A stretch of 64,000 nucleotides of DNA. It comes from Haliotis asinina (taxonomy: Eukaryota > Mollusca > Gastropoda > Lepetellida > Haliotidae). Under the pieces are notes generated by a model. The model saw only the letters and a list, made by a program, of their open reading frames with translations. It was not told the origin of the DNA and ran no database searches. The translations under genes were made by a program, and so were the position numbers. Below, in pieces: positions 11,024 to 54,559 of the stretch (within the stretch, counting starts at the first letter, position 1; every line of letters starts with the position of its first letter). The stretch covers positions 8,167,501-8,231,500 of the forward strand of contig NC_090287.1 in assembly GCF_037392515.1 (NCBI RefSeq), written 5' to 3'.

Positions 11024-11881
11024 TCCCTGTGTTCTGTGACCAGTAGCCACGGTCCGTGCAGCTCAGATGGTCGACACCTATCTTGGGTTGCAAAACACTC
11101 TGGCGTTATGGGACACGGACATAGTAGTATGGGAAGAAATCGTCCTCATGTGCTACGTAGGAATGCTGATAATAGAGTTCTTCTGGACTTTGATATAGGG
11201 CAACCGGACGGGGACGGCAACAACCACGCCACAAGGACACACGTCATAAGACGTGATGGAGTATACTTCCATCGACAGTTCAGAAGTCTCCGACAGCCGA
11301 GAATATCTCCATCTACTAAATTTATACAACACTGGAAGAGTCCATGTGAAAAGTTGCCATATGTTGAGCCCAAGGTGTACCCGCTTATCATGCCACGTGA
11401 ACTATGCAGAGAAGGGGATGAATATCATGAAGACTGTCCTCAGAATTTCCCGCGGTTTTTGAAACCTCTACTCAACAAGAACTATCGTCTGCTGACCAGC
11501 CTACACGGCTGCTCGAACAGCGACAGGTCTCTCGAGGGGATTTCAGAGGGACCATATCTGCTCCGCAATCTACGATTCTTGAGAATCAAGTTCATGCAAC
11601 ATCCTCTTGGAAAAGGTGTCAGGGTGGCACTAGAGGAGAACCACTGCGTCAAGAGGAACAAAACGCCGCGGTACCGCCCGATGTACCCTAGAACCATAAT
11701 CCTGGACCACATCAACCAGAGTGTCCTGGTTTGCGGTGCGATATACAAATTTAACATGCTTTCCCTACATCGAAAGTATTCTTTAACGTCTCTTTTGCAT
11801 CAAGTTTATTTGATGGTGGGATTTCGGGTTAGAACTGGGCTCCAAGCTAGCGTAGCGCTATTCCTCATAGTCCTTCTGTAG
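11024..11881 (+). CDS. Unrecognised long open frame (orphan gene candidate)
   Basis: The frame is open from just after a stop at 11021-11023 to TAG at 11879-11881 (285 codons). The first ATG is at 11108, which would give 257 residues beginning MGHGHSSMGRNRPH. This is far longer than other open frames of ordinary composition in the window. The segment is clearly richer in G+C than its surroundings until about 11750, and uses varied codons. The product is basic, with Arg/His-rich stretches (RTHVIRRDGVYFHRQFRSL) and a hydrophobic C-terminus (ASVALFLIVLL). I recognise no domain. A second frame over 11067-11196 also reads protein-like, with a hydrophobic segment (EEIVLMCYVGMLIIEFFW), so the locus might be a frameshifted pseudogene or a spliced exon. 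It could end early by splicing, for example near 11615 or 11720-11735, to join the exon at 12624. Confidence 0.4.
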   Translation, partial: SLCSVTSSHGPCSSDGRHLSWVAKHSGVMGHGHSSMGRNRPHVLRRNADNRVLLDFDIGQPDGDGNNHATRTHVIRRDGVYFHRQFRSLRQPRISPSTKFIQHWKSPCEKLPYVEPKVYPLIMPRELCREGDEYHEDCPQNFPRFLKPLLNKNYRLLTSLHGCSNSDRSLEGISEGPYLLRNLRFLRIKFMQHPLGKGVRVALEENHCVKRNKTPRYRPMYPRTIILDHINQSVLVCGAIYKFNMLSLHRKYSLTSLLHQVYLMVGFRVRTGLQASVALFLIVLL

Positions 11882-11937
11882 ATGGCCAAAAATGAGTCAT
11901 CAGTAGTGAAAATTCCATAGGCTTTCATGTTAGTTAT

Positions 11938-12085
11938 TAATTTGAAATTTCAAGATTATAAACGTTGAAACTTCAACATTATAATTTGCAATTTCAGGAT
12001 GCTAACGTGAAATTTCAAGATACTAACTTAATATGTACATGTATCTTGAAAATTCAACTTATTATCTTCAGATTTCAAGAAAAAA
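11938..12085. repeat. Degenerate tandem repeat with GAAATTTCAAG units
   Basis: About six units of roughly 20-30 bp share a GAAATTTCAAGATACTAAC-like core with substitutions. GAAATTTC is itself a palindrome. The array begins some 55 bp after the stop of the long orphan frame. Confidence 0.6.
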
Positions 12086-12613
12086 CAATTAAAAAACGCA
12101 TGGCCCTAAAAGGCTTCCGTATGTTAGTTAACTGTTACAAGAATAATTTCCACGAACTGAGAAGATATCATTTTATTCTGATATTTTGCAAACAACCTGG
12201 AAATCATCCTTCCTCCACGTGATCTTTCCGTTGATTAGTTATCGAATCACACCTGATTAAGCACCATATATAAATAAAACTTTTAATCTTTCCCATAGAA
12301 TGTCATGTTAATCATAATTGGTATGCCTAATATATACAACGTATTGTTTAAACAGTTGCAGTTTCTTGAAAATCATCGGAAAATTGAAAAGGAATTCATG
12401 TGTATGTGGCTGAGACGATTATCTAGCTGGTAGGTTAGTATTGAGAGCAGTTCGACCCAAACTAAATTTATGAAAATTATTCTTGCAAGAGTTAATGAAT
12501 ATGCAAGACAAAAGGGGAATTTCACTAATGATGACTCACTTGTGGCCAAGTGTATACCTTCATCATAGACTTACAACAGTCATAGCGCGCTATAAGGCAG
12601 CTTTGTGAAATTT

Positions 12614-12826
12614 ATGCTTCTAGGTGTGGATTTCCAATTGATCGTTCACCGTCCCCCTGCCGATGCCCAGCCCAGTCAGTTCGAGAATGACGAGATCCCC
12701 CAGATGGTCGGCACCTACTGCCGAGAGCTGGACACACAAGCCCAGATGTGTATTGAGTGGAAGGTGGCTCTCTACCGGTGGTACAACCAGACACAAGGAT
12801 ATGACAATGGCGAGTCCGTGCCCTAA
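12614..12826 (+). CDS. Unrecognised coding-looking terminal exon or small ORF
   Basis: An ATG at 12614 opens 70 codons ending in TAA at 12824-12826. An AG at 12622-12623 could instead be a 3' splice site, making this the last exon of the upstream orphan locus. Third codon positions are strongly G/C-biased from about 12640 to the stop, unlike the AT-rich flanks. The product includes VHRPPADAQPSQFENDEIPQ, then MVGTYCRELDTQAQ and a Trp/Tyr-rich end (IEWKVALYRWYNQ). I do not recognise the family. The open part and its abrupt end argue for real coding sequence. Confidence 0.5.
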   Translation: MLLGVDFQLIVHRPPADAQPSQFENDEIPQMVGTYCRELDTQAQMCIEWKVALYRWYNQTQGYDNGESVP

Positions 12827-13189
12827 GTGATTATCCAGGGCTCACCATTTCATGTTGTTGATATGTATATAATTTTGTTCTTCCGAATGCTTCAAGATGT
12901 TGTTTGTTGGGTTTTTTTCTGTACCACTATACCTGTTTTAGGAGTATTTTGTCCAAAGTGTTATTGTGTAGCTAATAGCTCCTTTGGCCACATAAATTAT
13001 TTGCCTCAAGCATATTGAATGGTCAGTCTAACAGTATTTAACCATACCTGCTCAGTTTATGCTTTGCTCTATCATTTTTCAGTGTTCTTTTCCAAGCCTG
13101 AATATGTGTTGAATCGTGTATACATTTTTGTGTGATCTATTTTTGTTTTATGAATAACTAGTTATATTCAAAGATAAATGTCATGGTGC

Positions 13190-13195
13190 ATTAAA
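13190..13195 (+). terminator. Candidate poly(A) signal for the orphan locus
   Basis: ATTAAA lies about 365 nt after the stop at 12826 and is followed within 25 nt by T/G-rich DNA. Only a motif match. Confidence 0.25.
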
Positions 13196-13219
13196 CTAAC
13201 TGAAAATAACTTTGTTATC

Positions 13220-16200
13220 CTTTGGAGGAAATGATTTTTGTTATATATCAAATTTGTATTTTTATATAAATGTTTGCATCTATGTTTTAGAAAGTGACAG
13301 AATTATGTATTTGTGCTTGTTTTGAATCATGTGGTATTGAGATCTGTTTAAAGGAATTGTTTGTATACTTTGGTACAGCACAATTGGAAGTTTCACGTTT
13401 TGGGGTTGTTGTATCCATGACATATGTCAATTATAAAATTTGTTGGGATAATATTCTGTCAGAGCAAACATGATTATATGTTTCACAGACTTTCTCAGAA
13501 TGTAATTCATGTTTGTAGAGGTGAATCATGATTTGTCAGTTTCAGTGGAACTTAAGGGAGGATATCTTCTTGTGGAACTTGTCAGAACCGTGTTTGAAAA
13601 TACAGAGAGGTCTGATGGCTGTGTCCTCTTCATCACTTTGTTGGTTTATCCTGTTCCTGTTGTTGAACATTGTTGCAACATTTTGTTTAGTTTTACAACT
13701 GTGATTCCACACTCACAATGTCACAAAATACCATTACATACTTTGCACTATGAAAGAGACCTTACATTGACCAAATCAAAATACATAATTTGCATAACCA
13801 TTAGAAATGCATGCACCTTATCTTACTCATCTTGGCTTATTTCAGTTCCAAGTCTAGACCAACTTCTATGTTAGTGTTGCTCTGTCATCAGTATACTACC
13901 CCCTGTGCTGGATGCACCTCTCTGCAGCGTTCCAAATAATCTCATGCATGCATTGTATCAATATAGTTAAGTTGCTGACATACCCCTAATGCACAAATTA
14001 GTTAATCCCATCATATCTATTGTACTACAGTTTTATGAGTGGGGAATTGTCCTAGTGAAGAAGTGTCCTGATGGGGAATTGTCCATACTCAGTGTTGGGA
14101 GCACTTCTCTTACAGTGTAAGACAGCTGTTTACATGAGAAATGTGTGTCACGCATCTGTTTGGAAGTGGGATATTTTTCCTGAAAACTGTATTGTTTACA
14201 TAAGCACTCCCTCTATGTCACAGAACTCAAATGTATGCTAAAGGAATTCTAGTTTAAGTTACTGTTTATCTTCTTGGTCATATTATTAAGGACTTCTTGC
14301 AGTACTTCAGATTTAATGTACCGTCATTAGAAGTTCAGAAGTTACTAAATCTTTTCAAGACAAGCACCGATTTACGAAGAAAAAATAGGTGAAACTATGA
14401 TTTGAACCCTAACCAAAAGACAAAACTAAAGGATGCTAGACAACTCAGTTGTGTCCACGAAAGATTGGTCTCTTCAACCTCCTTGAGTACTAGAGATCTG
14501 ACCCCAAATTCTCAAGGCAATTTGAAGTTTTTACTCACATTTCAAACTGAGTTTGACAATTTTTGACAGCTGAATTGTTAACTCAGCTGCATTTCTAAAA
14601 TAAAAAAGCTCAAGCAACTTAAGTATTCTATCCATCCACCAAACTCAAATTGTCTATGTTTGAGTGTTAATATTGATTTCAGTTCATTCTGGGAAATGTG
14701 TTTTCTTAAATGTGAGTTAAAACTCAGAATTAAGTTTGTTTCGAGAAATCAGGGCCTGATGTCACTTAACTTGTCATCCTCCAACGGTGTACAATGAACA
14801 GACAGAGTTTTCTCTAATTGATGATCTGATGATTGAATTAATACCTAAATATGAGACATAGCCAAGTGGAAAATATGTATATGCCTACACAAATGTTCAT
14901 TTATTTATTTCTTTTTATTTGGTTTGGTTGGTTTTCAATCTGCTTAAAATCAGATCTCTTAGACCAATTTGGTACCAGCGCATAGTGTGCATGTGTGTGA
15001 ATGACAATAATAGCATTGTAGGTTGTATCAAGTGACTGTAACTCGTCAATCTCTGTGTGATGAGGCATCTGAATACTGGTATGTATTGGCGAAGCCCTTA
15101 CTGAAGAAAATCTCAGATTGGTCATTTAACAAGACAAAACATTAGACGTTTATGATCCAGAACTGGTTTCAAATGGAGCTGTTAATTTACTGAAATAATA
15201 TGTTGGAGACCGATATTCATTTCATACAAAATATGAGTTTTACATCGCTATTAGCAAAATTCCAGCAATATCATGACGGGGGACACCAGAAATGGACTTC
15301 ACTAATTTTCTATAAGACAAGGCATTTGAAAAAAAAGGAAATCTCATTGGCTGAAGAACCCATGCATCTTTTGTGTAGACTGGTTAGCCAAGTTCTGTGA
15401 GTGGTCACCCAGGACCAACAACGTAACCAGAACAAAGAACTAGATAGGTGAGCTACACAATTTTAATAACCTGCATTAACATTCAACAAAGACTGCGGCG
15501 TCTAACAGAACATCGAGTCTGCCAATGTTTAAACATAAAGCAAACTACAAGGTAAAAATGTACATAAATGTCCATATTATAAACATAATATCCATAAATA
15601 AATCTCTAACTCACCATTGCCACATGCTACATAAATAAATGGGTGAGAATATTATCCTTTTGCCTTCACACTAAAACTACCTTATAATGATTAGAATTCA
15701 CAACAATCCGGGTCAGTTTGTTAATAACAAACAGTATTTACTGGTGTAAAATACTAACAACTAAACTAACAAATGTTAGCACTCTGTATTTCATCGTCAA
15801 ATTACAAAACAAAAGTATTCATCTTGATAGAAGTTTATGTCATAATTGTGTACTTTCAAATCTTTGATTGTACAATATTGTTCGAGGTTGTATTTTAATC
15901 TCTCTGAATTACACAATGTTGTACATGAATTTATTTTCCTTCCTTTAATTTTATATTATTTTTAGCAACAAAGCAGTGCTATCACAACGGAGTCTGGCAT
16001 ACTATATACATATTACTGATAGTCCTAGCAAGATAAATACTATGTGCTGCGTTTAATTGGCCTCTTTCAAATGGTCATGGCTCAGAACAAGCTGAATAAA
16101 CAATTCTGTTATAATGATATCTGAGGCTGTTCTACTGTTATATGATCGTCCATATTCTTATAAAATCCAAAAGTTTTCAAGTCGACTGAAAGTGGAATCT

Positions 16201-17665
16201 ATGGTAATAACCAATGGTTCACAAGAGACAGGCCAATACCACAGCAACATTCACAAATACACAGAGTATCTTATCAGAAAGATATAATAAATATGATGAA
16301 AGTAGATGAATATTGTCACAAACATTTATAAACATTGTGATGTTCCTTAATCGAAGCGATACACTGGACATTCAGCGAACAGAACTTCAAGAACACAAAT
16401 ACCCGCATTATAGGTGTGAGATGGGCGGTGTTGCTACTTGCCAAACAGATTCTTCAAGGCACAATATACACGAAGCAGGAAACATTGAATCTAAAAAACA
16501 TTATTCACTGAACTGTCTGTATTGACCACTTCTCAGACTGAACCAATTTCTGCCCTAGGTTTTCATACAAACCAACCTAAATATTGACGTAGTAAAAACT
16601 GGTAATTGTGGTAACCCATTTAACCTCAAGCATTATACAACTTTTACACTGATATTTAATCTATTTGAAAATAAAATAAAAATTTTATTTGGAATTAAAT
16701 GCTTTTTATATATATATTTTTTAATGGTTGTTATTTCCTGCATATACTGGCAAACACTTCTGATAACAAAGAATCAAATTGGTCTAACCTTGGCCATAGT
16801 CCGTTTTAAGTTCAGTCTTTTGAGCAAAACTTTGTTTTCCTCAAGACACTACAATAAATGACCAGATATGAAGACAAGATATAGCTATTGGGGCAATAAT
16901 GCTATTAAGTAATGCAGGTGTTGGAAATACAGATCCAGTCAGAAGACATGTATCTTTGATATGGGATACTCATCAGAACTTGATACATTTCCCATTTAAC
17001 AGTTAACAACCATTTAAAAATCTTTCATCTTTCATGACATGCATTTGTTACTGTATAACAATGGAAGAAGCAATTATTCAACACATAACAATCATTTAAT
17101 TAAGGCAAGAGTCCAGGCCCAGATTCATCTCAATGACACAGAAACAACTTTTTCATTGCAAAGTGTAAGACAACTACAACTATTCTTGCGATAATTTTTC
17201 ACATCAGAGAGCATTTGATTTTTCAAAACAATTTTACTTAAGAGCTTAAAAATTTGCAAAATTTGCATGTACCAGATATCCCCATCTTATCAGGTTTACC
17301 TGCAGATCAGACAGGTTATACAAAAGTTGAAATCCACTGTGGAATACAAAATCAACAACATGTTTTCCTGACAATTGTTTTAGGGGGAAGGCTGGTCATG
17401 AGAAACAAGAAATACATTTTAACATGCCTTGAAGTTGGTTCGAAGATTGATACCATTATGCAGTATTAGTATGGCCGAATATGTCACCATAACAGAGGTA
17501 AGGATGTTTCATACTGTTTTCCAGTTCAACATTTGAATTATTTCAGTGATGTGACATAATACTGCCAGATCTGGTATTGAGCATACATTGGTACTCTGGA
17601 CTTGAGGTCATAGTTTTCTTATTCACAAATCTAAGAATGAATCAAATGCATAGCATGTGGTTTCA
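13220..17665. other. Intergenic region between convergent orphan locus and calpain
   Basis: AT-rich, with only scattered short frames. A 121-codon frame at 13509-13874 shows no recognisable domain and no splice or codon-bias support. A fragment of the tRNA-derived SINE lies near 15236-15325. Confidence 0.5.
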
Positions 17666-17690
17666 TTTCAGTCCTGAGTGAACTGGACAT

Positions 17691-17696
17691 TTTATT
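17691..17696 (-). terminator. Candidate calpain poly(A) signal
   Basis: AATAAA on the minus strand lies about 340 nt after the calpain stop codon (18037). Other candidates exist further downstream, so the 3' UTR length is uncertain. Confidence 0.35.
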
Positions 17697-18036
17697 ATGA
17701 AAGACATTTTATCAACAGTTTGACGGTAGAAACAACAATAATAATAATGGAAAAGTAGAGAATGCCCTACAAAATCCATTTCAAAAGGTGAAAACATAAA
17801 AATTATTGCAAGTTTGAAGTTGTACATTTCGCGATGGAAGATTTTGTTATAGGAACTGTTTACAAACACATCATTAAACAGGAATGAGAACTACACACAA
17901 CCAGGGCGTAGTATCATCAACATTGAGAGATTCTTGGTATGAAGTAACACTGACTGAAATGTAGGTAGAATACAGAACATCAAATATGGCAGAAGTGACT
18001 GGCAGCAATATGGCCGACACTGTTGTCAGGACTGTT

Positions 18037-48093
<30,057 letters not shown>

Positions 48094-51000
48094 CTGAAAT
48101 GCAAAGAAATAAATATGAAATTTACATCACAAAAAATGTAAAATAAATGTATTGCAAGCCTTCGTTTAAAGAGTATATCAAAGCCTTTGTTTTTTTTCAA
48201 CACTGCACTGATCGAGCCCACCCTCCACAGCTGATGGCATCAACATCACCAAGGAAATGTCAGGAGCTATATTTCCCCAACACAGACATAATCATCAATA
48301 AACAGAGGCAGTCAATATGGCTGACATTTCAGTTGACATTATACTTATTATAGCAGGAATGGGAGATAACTGTCATACCATGGCAGAGGTCAAGGTGAAA
48401 GGTGAAAGGTAGAATCAGCAATATATGTCATGACCAAATCATGCTGGTATCTTCAGAGATTGTAGGTGGATTTCATGTGTTGATATTATTTATTTCTGTG
48501 GAATCTTTCTCTTAATACGTCTATTTTTCATAGACACCTCGACCTTGATTTACCACGTCTATATGTTAAACTACAGTTCTTCAGTTCAATTCTTCAGCTC
48601 TTTACATATACTTTAGCATATAAAATTTATTCAAGGGACTGTAGGTGAATCAGTTGGCAACCCTCAGTTTCATTGACATAGGCATGATGTTGTCAAAACA
48701 GTGACTTGTTAATTTTAAAAAGATCTTTGTTTATTTATTGTGCATAAAGCTAAAATCGAAACAATCATTATCTTCCTCTATTATATCACCACTTGGCTGC
48801 TAATAACTGCACTAATATTATTTGTCACATACAATGAAGTACATCACAAGTTCATGCCTTATTACATGCATAACATATCACCAACAATAGACATAATGAC
48901 TTGATGGGAGTTAGAGACACTGTTTACACTTACACCAAGGTTAGGTCAAGTGGACCTATACTGAGGTTGCTCTGACAAATGATCCAGCAATATTTAGACA
49001 CAAGTATTGCTACTCTCTATCTCTATGGTGTTGATACAGACATGACTCAAGCATCTGTTAAGTCCATCTATCTTTTACAGTCACGCACAGTTTAGGGCAG
49101 ATAAGATGGCTCCTGCAGGATGGGTAATAGGTGTAAGAAGGGAAGTTGCTGTGTCTACTTGGCCAAGTTGGCTTTTTAGAGAACAAACACTGTCTGTTTT
49201 ATCCAAATTGCCTCAGAGAGAGAAAGAAAATGCCGAGATCACCTTGATGAAACCTGGAGGATGCAGTTGTAATGGAATAAGAATAGAGTGAATAATGACC
49301 TATATATATCAGACACTTTAAGACACCATTTGAGATTGGGAAAATATTAATAAAAGGAATGCAAGGAAAGGATTGAAACTGACATGTTCCATAAGGGGAT
49401 ATCAAGGAGAGTCACCATGTACTATAAATTAAAAAATGGACAGTAAGCTCTTTGAACACTGACATTGTGGTGCAGTCTATGAATAGGCTAAAGAAGACAC
49501 TGGTCACTGCAATCCTCTGATTGTGAACCAAGTCTTTTCTTAATTATTATTGTACTGTGCACCCTGTTCTTTAAGCCATATCAACATATTGTTTGTCCAG
49601 TTTAAATGTCAGACTGAAAAACCTATATGGCTAAAAAACAGAATATTGAGCACCATGTTTACTTGAACAGACATAAAAAAGTCAAATAACAAAAATGTTT
49701 CATAAGAGTCTATATCTCCACAGTCAGTGGTGTGCAATAGGACTATGGAACGATGTTTGTGGCTACCTGTAGCTGGGAGGTATGTACGCACGCACACATA
49801 CATGCACACACGCGCACTCTCACGCATGCATTCACATTTCCCTGGCCTTGCTCCAAGTCTCCCTTAATCATTAGCAATGTACAAATTCTATCCCTATAAT
49901 GAGCTAAGCCAACAAGAAGGAAGACTGTTTTTCTTATGTATTTAATATGGAATTATGAAAAGCTAGAAACTACTAAATATTGCTTCAGAGACTTATGCAA
50001 GTCTATGAATCTCATGGCTTGCTGGTTTGTGGAAGTTTACTGGTGTACTGTGCATTGGGCCCAGAGAATCTAGGTAAAAATACAAGGCTGTAGTGTGTGT
50101 GCACTTACACATACTGACTGACCTGCAGAGAGCACCACATACAAGAGAATAGGTGTTGTGTAATGGATGAATTAGATGACAGAGCATTTGCTGGCTCAGT
50201 GATTTCTCAGCAGGGAGTGAGGGTTTCTGTTTGTGTGGGGGTGTTGACGCCATGTGTATGACCAATCCTTGATATATAACTATTGTGATTAATGGCTTGA
50301 TAGTTTTGTACCATACCATACATGTTCACATCCTTCCCCTCCTTTGAAGAAACAATGGGGAGAGGGGTATTTATTCAGGGTAACAAAATGAGTGAGGATT
50401 CACATGATGTATGGTTGCCAGGGCTCTCCTACAGCTAGAAGTCATGCCATTTCAGTCAATATCCTCCTTACTGTTTCTGTACTTGCATGTGATTTACATG
50501 TAGAGCCAATGAGACAGAAAGAGGTGTGTCTTATACTGCTTCCAGCAACACTGCAACTACATTTCAGCAGTAAATTTGATGGTGGTCTACATAAGAGAAC
50601 CTATTCATTCAATGAATACACCCCACTTTCAGAAAGCATTTAAATGGCACATATGTTATCTTTAGAATATTTGCACTGAATTATTAAAGTACAAATTCCA
50701 GAACTTTGGGGGTTCAATCCATACAAGTTACAACCCCAGGAATGTTGCTGTCAATACATCCTCCACAAAATGTAATCAAACTCCTTGAAACAGAACTACA
50801 ATGAGCAGAACCTGTGACCATAACAAGGATCTGCATGTCTCCACTCTTGACCAAACATGGACAGCACTGGAGCACTGACAGATGAGATTTGCCCCTGTTC
50901 CCACTTCACCTCACGTGCTCCCCCACTGCTTCCCTTCCCCCATCCCCATGGCCTTCTCTCACTGGTGTTGGATTATTGCTGCACCAGTTACTATCTCCAT

Positions 51001-52689
51001 CAAATACATGTCAGATTCCAGCAACATCATAAGCAGGTTAAAGCACTGAGTTCAGTAATCTATTATGATGAGGTACTGCACTCTATTTTGGTATGGACTG
51101 ATATCTAAACTGTAAACTGTTCAAAGAGAGTCTCCGCCATCTCTTGTTTTCAGGATGCCTGAAGATATGTACAACTTTGATGGATATATCTTACTTGAAC
51201 CCAGCTCCAAGTAATCAAGGTACAAAAGCTTATCAATGAAACATGCTGCTTCACATAATATGAGTTAACTGATACTTATTTTAGGACAGTTCCCATTTGT
51301 TTTGGGTGTATGTGAATTAAAGTAATGGCAAAATGTTTTGTTTTTTTTCTAAAATAAAACACTGCATGAACTGGCATCTAGCAAGCACTGAATTGTGTGA
51401 TCACTGGCTACTGCAATCTACCTTTAAGACAATATGTGATCACTGCAGAATTTATAAAGTCTTTATTTACATGATGAACTTTCGTATCTAATCTTCAGTG
51501 TTATAAACAAAGGTGTAGTTGAAAAATGTACAAGAAAAAGAAATCACCCACCAATGAGTGTTTCTCAGGTCAAGACTCTACAGTTCTACACATCGATGTC
51601 ACCTTCTCTGTCAATACATTTCTCTAATCACCTTTGTACAACAGGAAAGGTTTATTTACGTTAACAAACTAACCCATAAAACATCCCATGAAGGAAATGT
51701 TTCGACCAGATCTTTCTGTGTCATATCAACCCAAGTTAGTCACAGTAAAACACAATACATAAACCACAAGACAGACATTACTTAATTTCAGCCACATAAC
51801 CAACACATCCAACTCTATCTGATTTGTCCAAGATGAAAAAAATGTGTCTCTTATTTCACACAAATATTTAAGCTATGTCCTGAAAGAAAGAAGATTTGTC
51901 CTTCAAACTACAGCAACAGTGGTTGTGTTGACAATGTACTCAGGAATATTTACTAAATAGTTGTGGTGTGTACACCTCAATCCTTGGATCAACTCAGTAT
52001 TACACAATGCTTAATCCAGCTGTTTGTGAATTGTCCCTAAATCTACCAAACACCTCAAGGAACATCTTTTGAGAAACATCGAAACATTGAAACATCAATT
52101 TAAAAGATGATACAAGCCGTCAAAAGTAGAAAAACTACAAGTAACTACAATTTTTCACATCTAGTGTAATATATCAATCCCAGTACTGCCACATGGCAAC
52201 TTCTACTTGATGGCTAGATAAGTTGTCAAGAAAATATTATAGCAAACAAACACTATCATGTTTCAAGTTTGCACTGCATTAGGTGTTCAGCAATAAATCA
52301 TGTTCAAGTGGATGAATGCGCACTTCAACAAACTCTGACAATACAGTTGCAGAGAGCTCATACAAGTAATAAACTTTTTGACTGTCCAACTCCACTCAAC
52401 ACATTTCAATTGGTAGGTAAATCATATCACAATAGCAATGCTCATTTATATGTCAGTCACTGTATTGTAAGGTCAAGATTCAATTATTTACAGACTGACA
52501 TCACTGGGGTGGGTGACTGCTGAGTACTGTATTAAGTAACAAGCATACATACTTCTGGTAAAGAATGGGTATGTCAAAATGGAGATTTAATTTTGTCAGC
52601 AGTGAGTTACTCTCACACCTGCTAATGTGTGCTGAATCCAGCTATGGTAGAATTGTACAAAACCATTCTGGCTGTAAAATCTCATAGAA

Positions 52690-52760
52690 TTTGCTAGAAC
52701 TTCACATAATTCATGTGTGTGAACGCTTTAACCACCAGGCTATTTCAGTGCCCCTCAGGC
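52690..52760 (-). repeat. Possible tRNA-derived SINE fragment
   Basis: AACGCTTTAACCACCAGGCT resembles the reversed A-box region of the tRNA-derived SINE copies at 54.8 and 55.2 kb. Short and diverged. Confidence 0.35.
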
Positions 52761-53407
52761 AGGTAGACTATTTGCTGAGTAGTGACCGAGATCATCAGAA
52801 TTTCTGATCACATATATACCCTGAAAATGTATTGACCTAAAAATAACCAACATGCTCACTTCAGTAGCAGTCTTAATGGAAATGTGGCATAGTCAGCAAC
52901 TTCTACAAAGATAGTAATCCGTGAAGTAACCATGGCAACTGGTACAATAAAACATTATTGATCGTTGCCAGGTGACTCAGTGCACTCATCAACCGTGACC
53001 ATGGAGTCCTTTGAAGTTTTCCCAGCACATCAGGAGTGAGAACATTGCTGATCTTGCCTTAGACTGCTCATGTGTTACATGCTTGTAAAAGGTGAGATGT
53101 CTTATTGGGCATTATACTTACTGCAAACACAATAACCTTGATTCTCTGTACACCTTGATCTAGTGACATATTTTGAAAAAAGTATACCATATTTCAAGAA
53201 ACATTTCCAATGCATTAACAAATATAAATCTAGGAAAAACAAAAAGAAGCAAAGCATAATCTTGCATATTTTTAACTTTCATGCTTGAATAGAGAATAAC
53301 ATCTCAGTCATAATGGATTGGCCTCGGGCTACCCATGCCTTAAACATACACTGGTTGTAGAAGCTCCTGTCTTTCACATGCCGTCGTTTCTTCTGCTTTA
53401 TGCTTTA

Positions 53408-53626
53408 GAAGGCGACTCAGCTTGTCGTAAGAGGCGACTAACGGGATCAGGTGGTCAGACTCGCTGACTTGGTTGACACATGTCATCGGTTCCCAATTGC
53501 GCAGATCGATGCTCATGTTGTTGATCACTGGATTGTCTGGTCCAGACTCAATTATTTACAGACCGCTGCCATATAGCTGGAATATTGCTGAGTGCGGCGT
53601 AAAACTCAACCCACTCACTCACTCAC
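53408..53626 (+). repeat. SINE-like element, (ACTC)n-tailed family (best-preserved copy)
   Basis: Contains CTTGTCGTAAGAGGCGACTA, TTGGTTGACACATGTCATCG, GCGCAGATCGATGCTCATGT, CACTGGATTGTCTGGTCCAG, CATATAGCTGGAATATTGCT and GAGTGCGGCGTAAAACT before (ACTC)n. A displaced head lies just before, around 53325-53345. Confidence 0.93.
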
Positions 53627-54559
53627 TTCTTCTGCTTTAGGAAAAGAAGATTCAAAGGGATACTCTCCAGTCATCCATTACAGGATAATTTAAATCTAAA
53701 AATCCTTAATTTTAGACACTTGCTTGAAGTGGGCTGTGATATTCAAACTATGCTGACATCATATATATTCAAATCTAAATCTGACAAAATATCAATCAAC
53801 ATTATTCCACTTGTATCAGCTACCTGACAATGCTACAGGTGTAATTATGTAGGATTAATAAGTTATGTAAATTTGACTGTCCAACAGCAACTATAGGCTT
53901 CGATACAGTAATAATTAATTTGCTTATTTATTTTCAATTATTATTAATGATAATCCCAAATACACCAAGGTATACAATGCTTTGCTTTGTACTGATCTAG
54001 AGGACATATTTCCTAACGATAAACTGCCATGGCAGTCTGTTTGTTGAAGGTCATATAGGTGCAAAAAATGTTTTATATGCTGTTGAGTTTGAGGAATCCC
54101 ATTAACAATTGTGGGTGTGCTCACGAAGAAACCTGACTGTCTGCTTCACTGAGGGACTATTGTCACAGGTCACTGACAACATGTTATCAAATGACTCTTT
54201 AAGTGTTAACAGTACCTTATTTGTTATTCAATTCATGTTGACACTTTACTCCTTAATGTGTTCATATTTATTACCGTGTTGACTTTTACACAATATTTCA
54301 TTTTGTAATATGACTAGGAGTCAGTGAAGGTGGTGTGACTGGGCTAGATGACATCTTGATGGCTCATAGCATGAGCAGAGACCCACCACTCTAAGGTGTG
54401 ACATGGAAAGGTGCTTCCTCATGAAATTTAACCCTTTGGTGATGTGGAATAGCTGTGTGTTGCCTGAACGGAAGTTGCAAGGTTTGAATCCTAACCAGGG
54501 AGAGAATTGTGTACAGTCACCTCTTTACTGAGCTGAGACAGGATTATAAATTGTGTTCA

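Noticed and set aside
13509-13874. 121-codon plus-strand frame
   Set aside because: AT-rich flanks, no codon bias or domain; it lies beyond the likely 3' end of the orphan locus.
49106-49291. 61-codon plus-strand frame (MAPAGWVIGVRREVAV)
   Set aside because: Short, no splice context, no recognisable family; consistent with chance.
50890-50970. GC-rich minus-strand start-like segment (MGMGEGKQWGST) as a calpain first exon
   Set aside because: Composition-driven; lacks the conserved calpain N-terminal block and has no supporting upstream signals.
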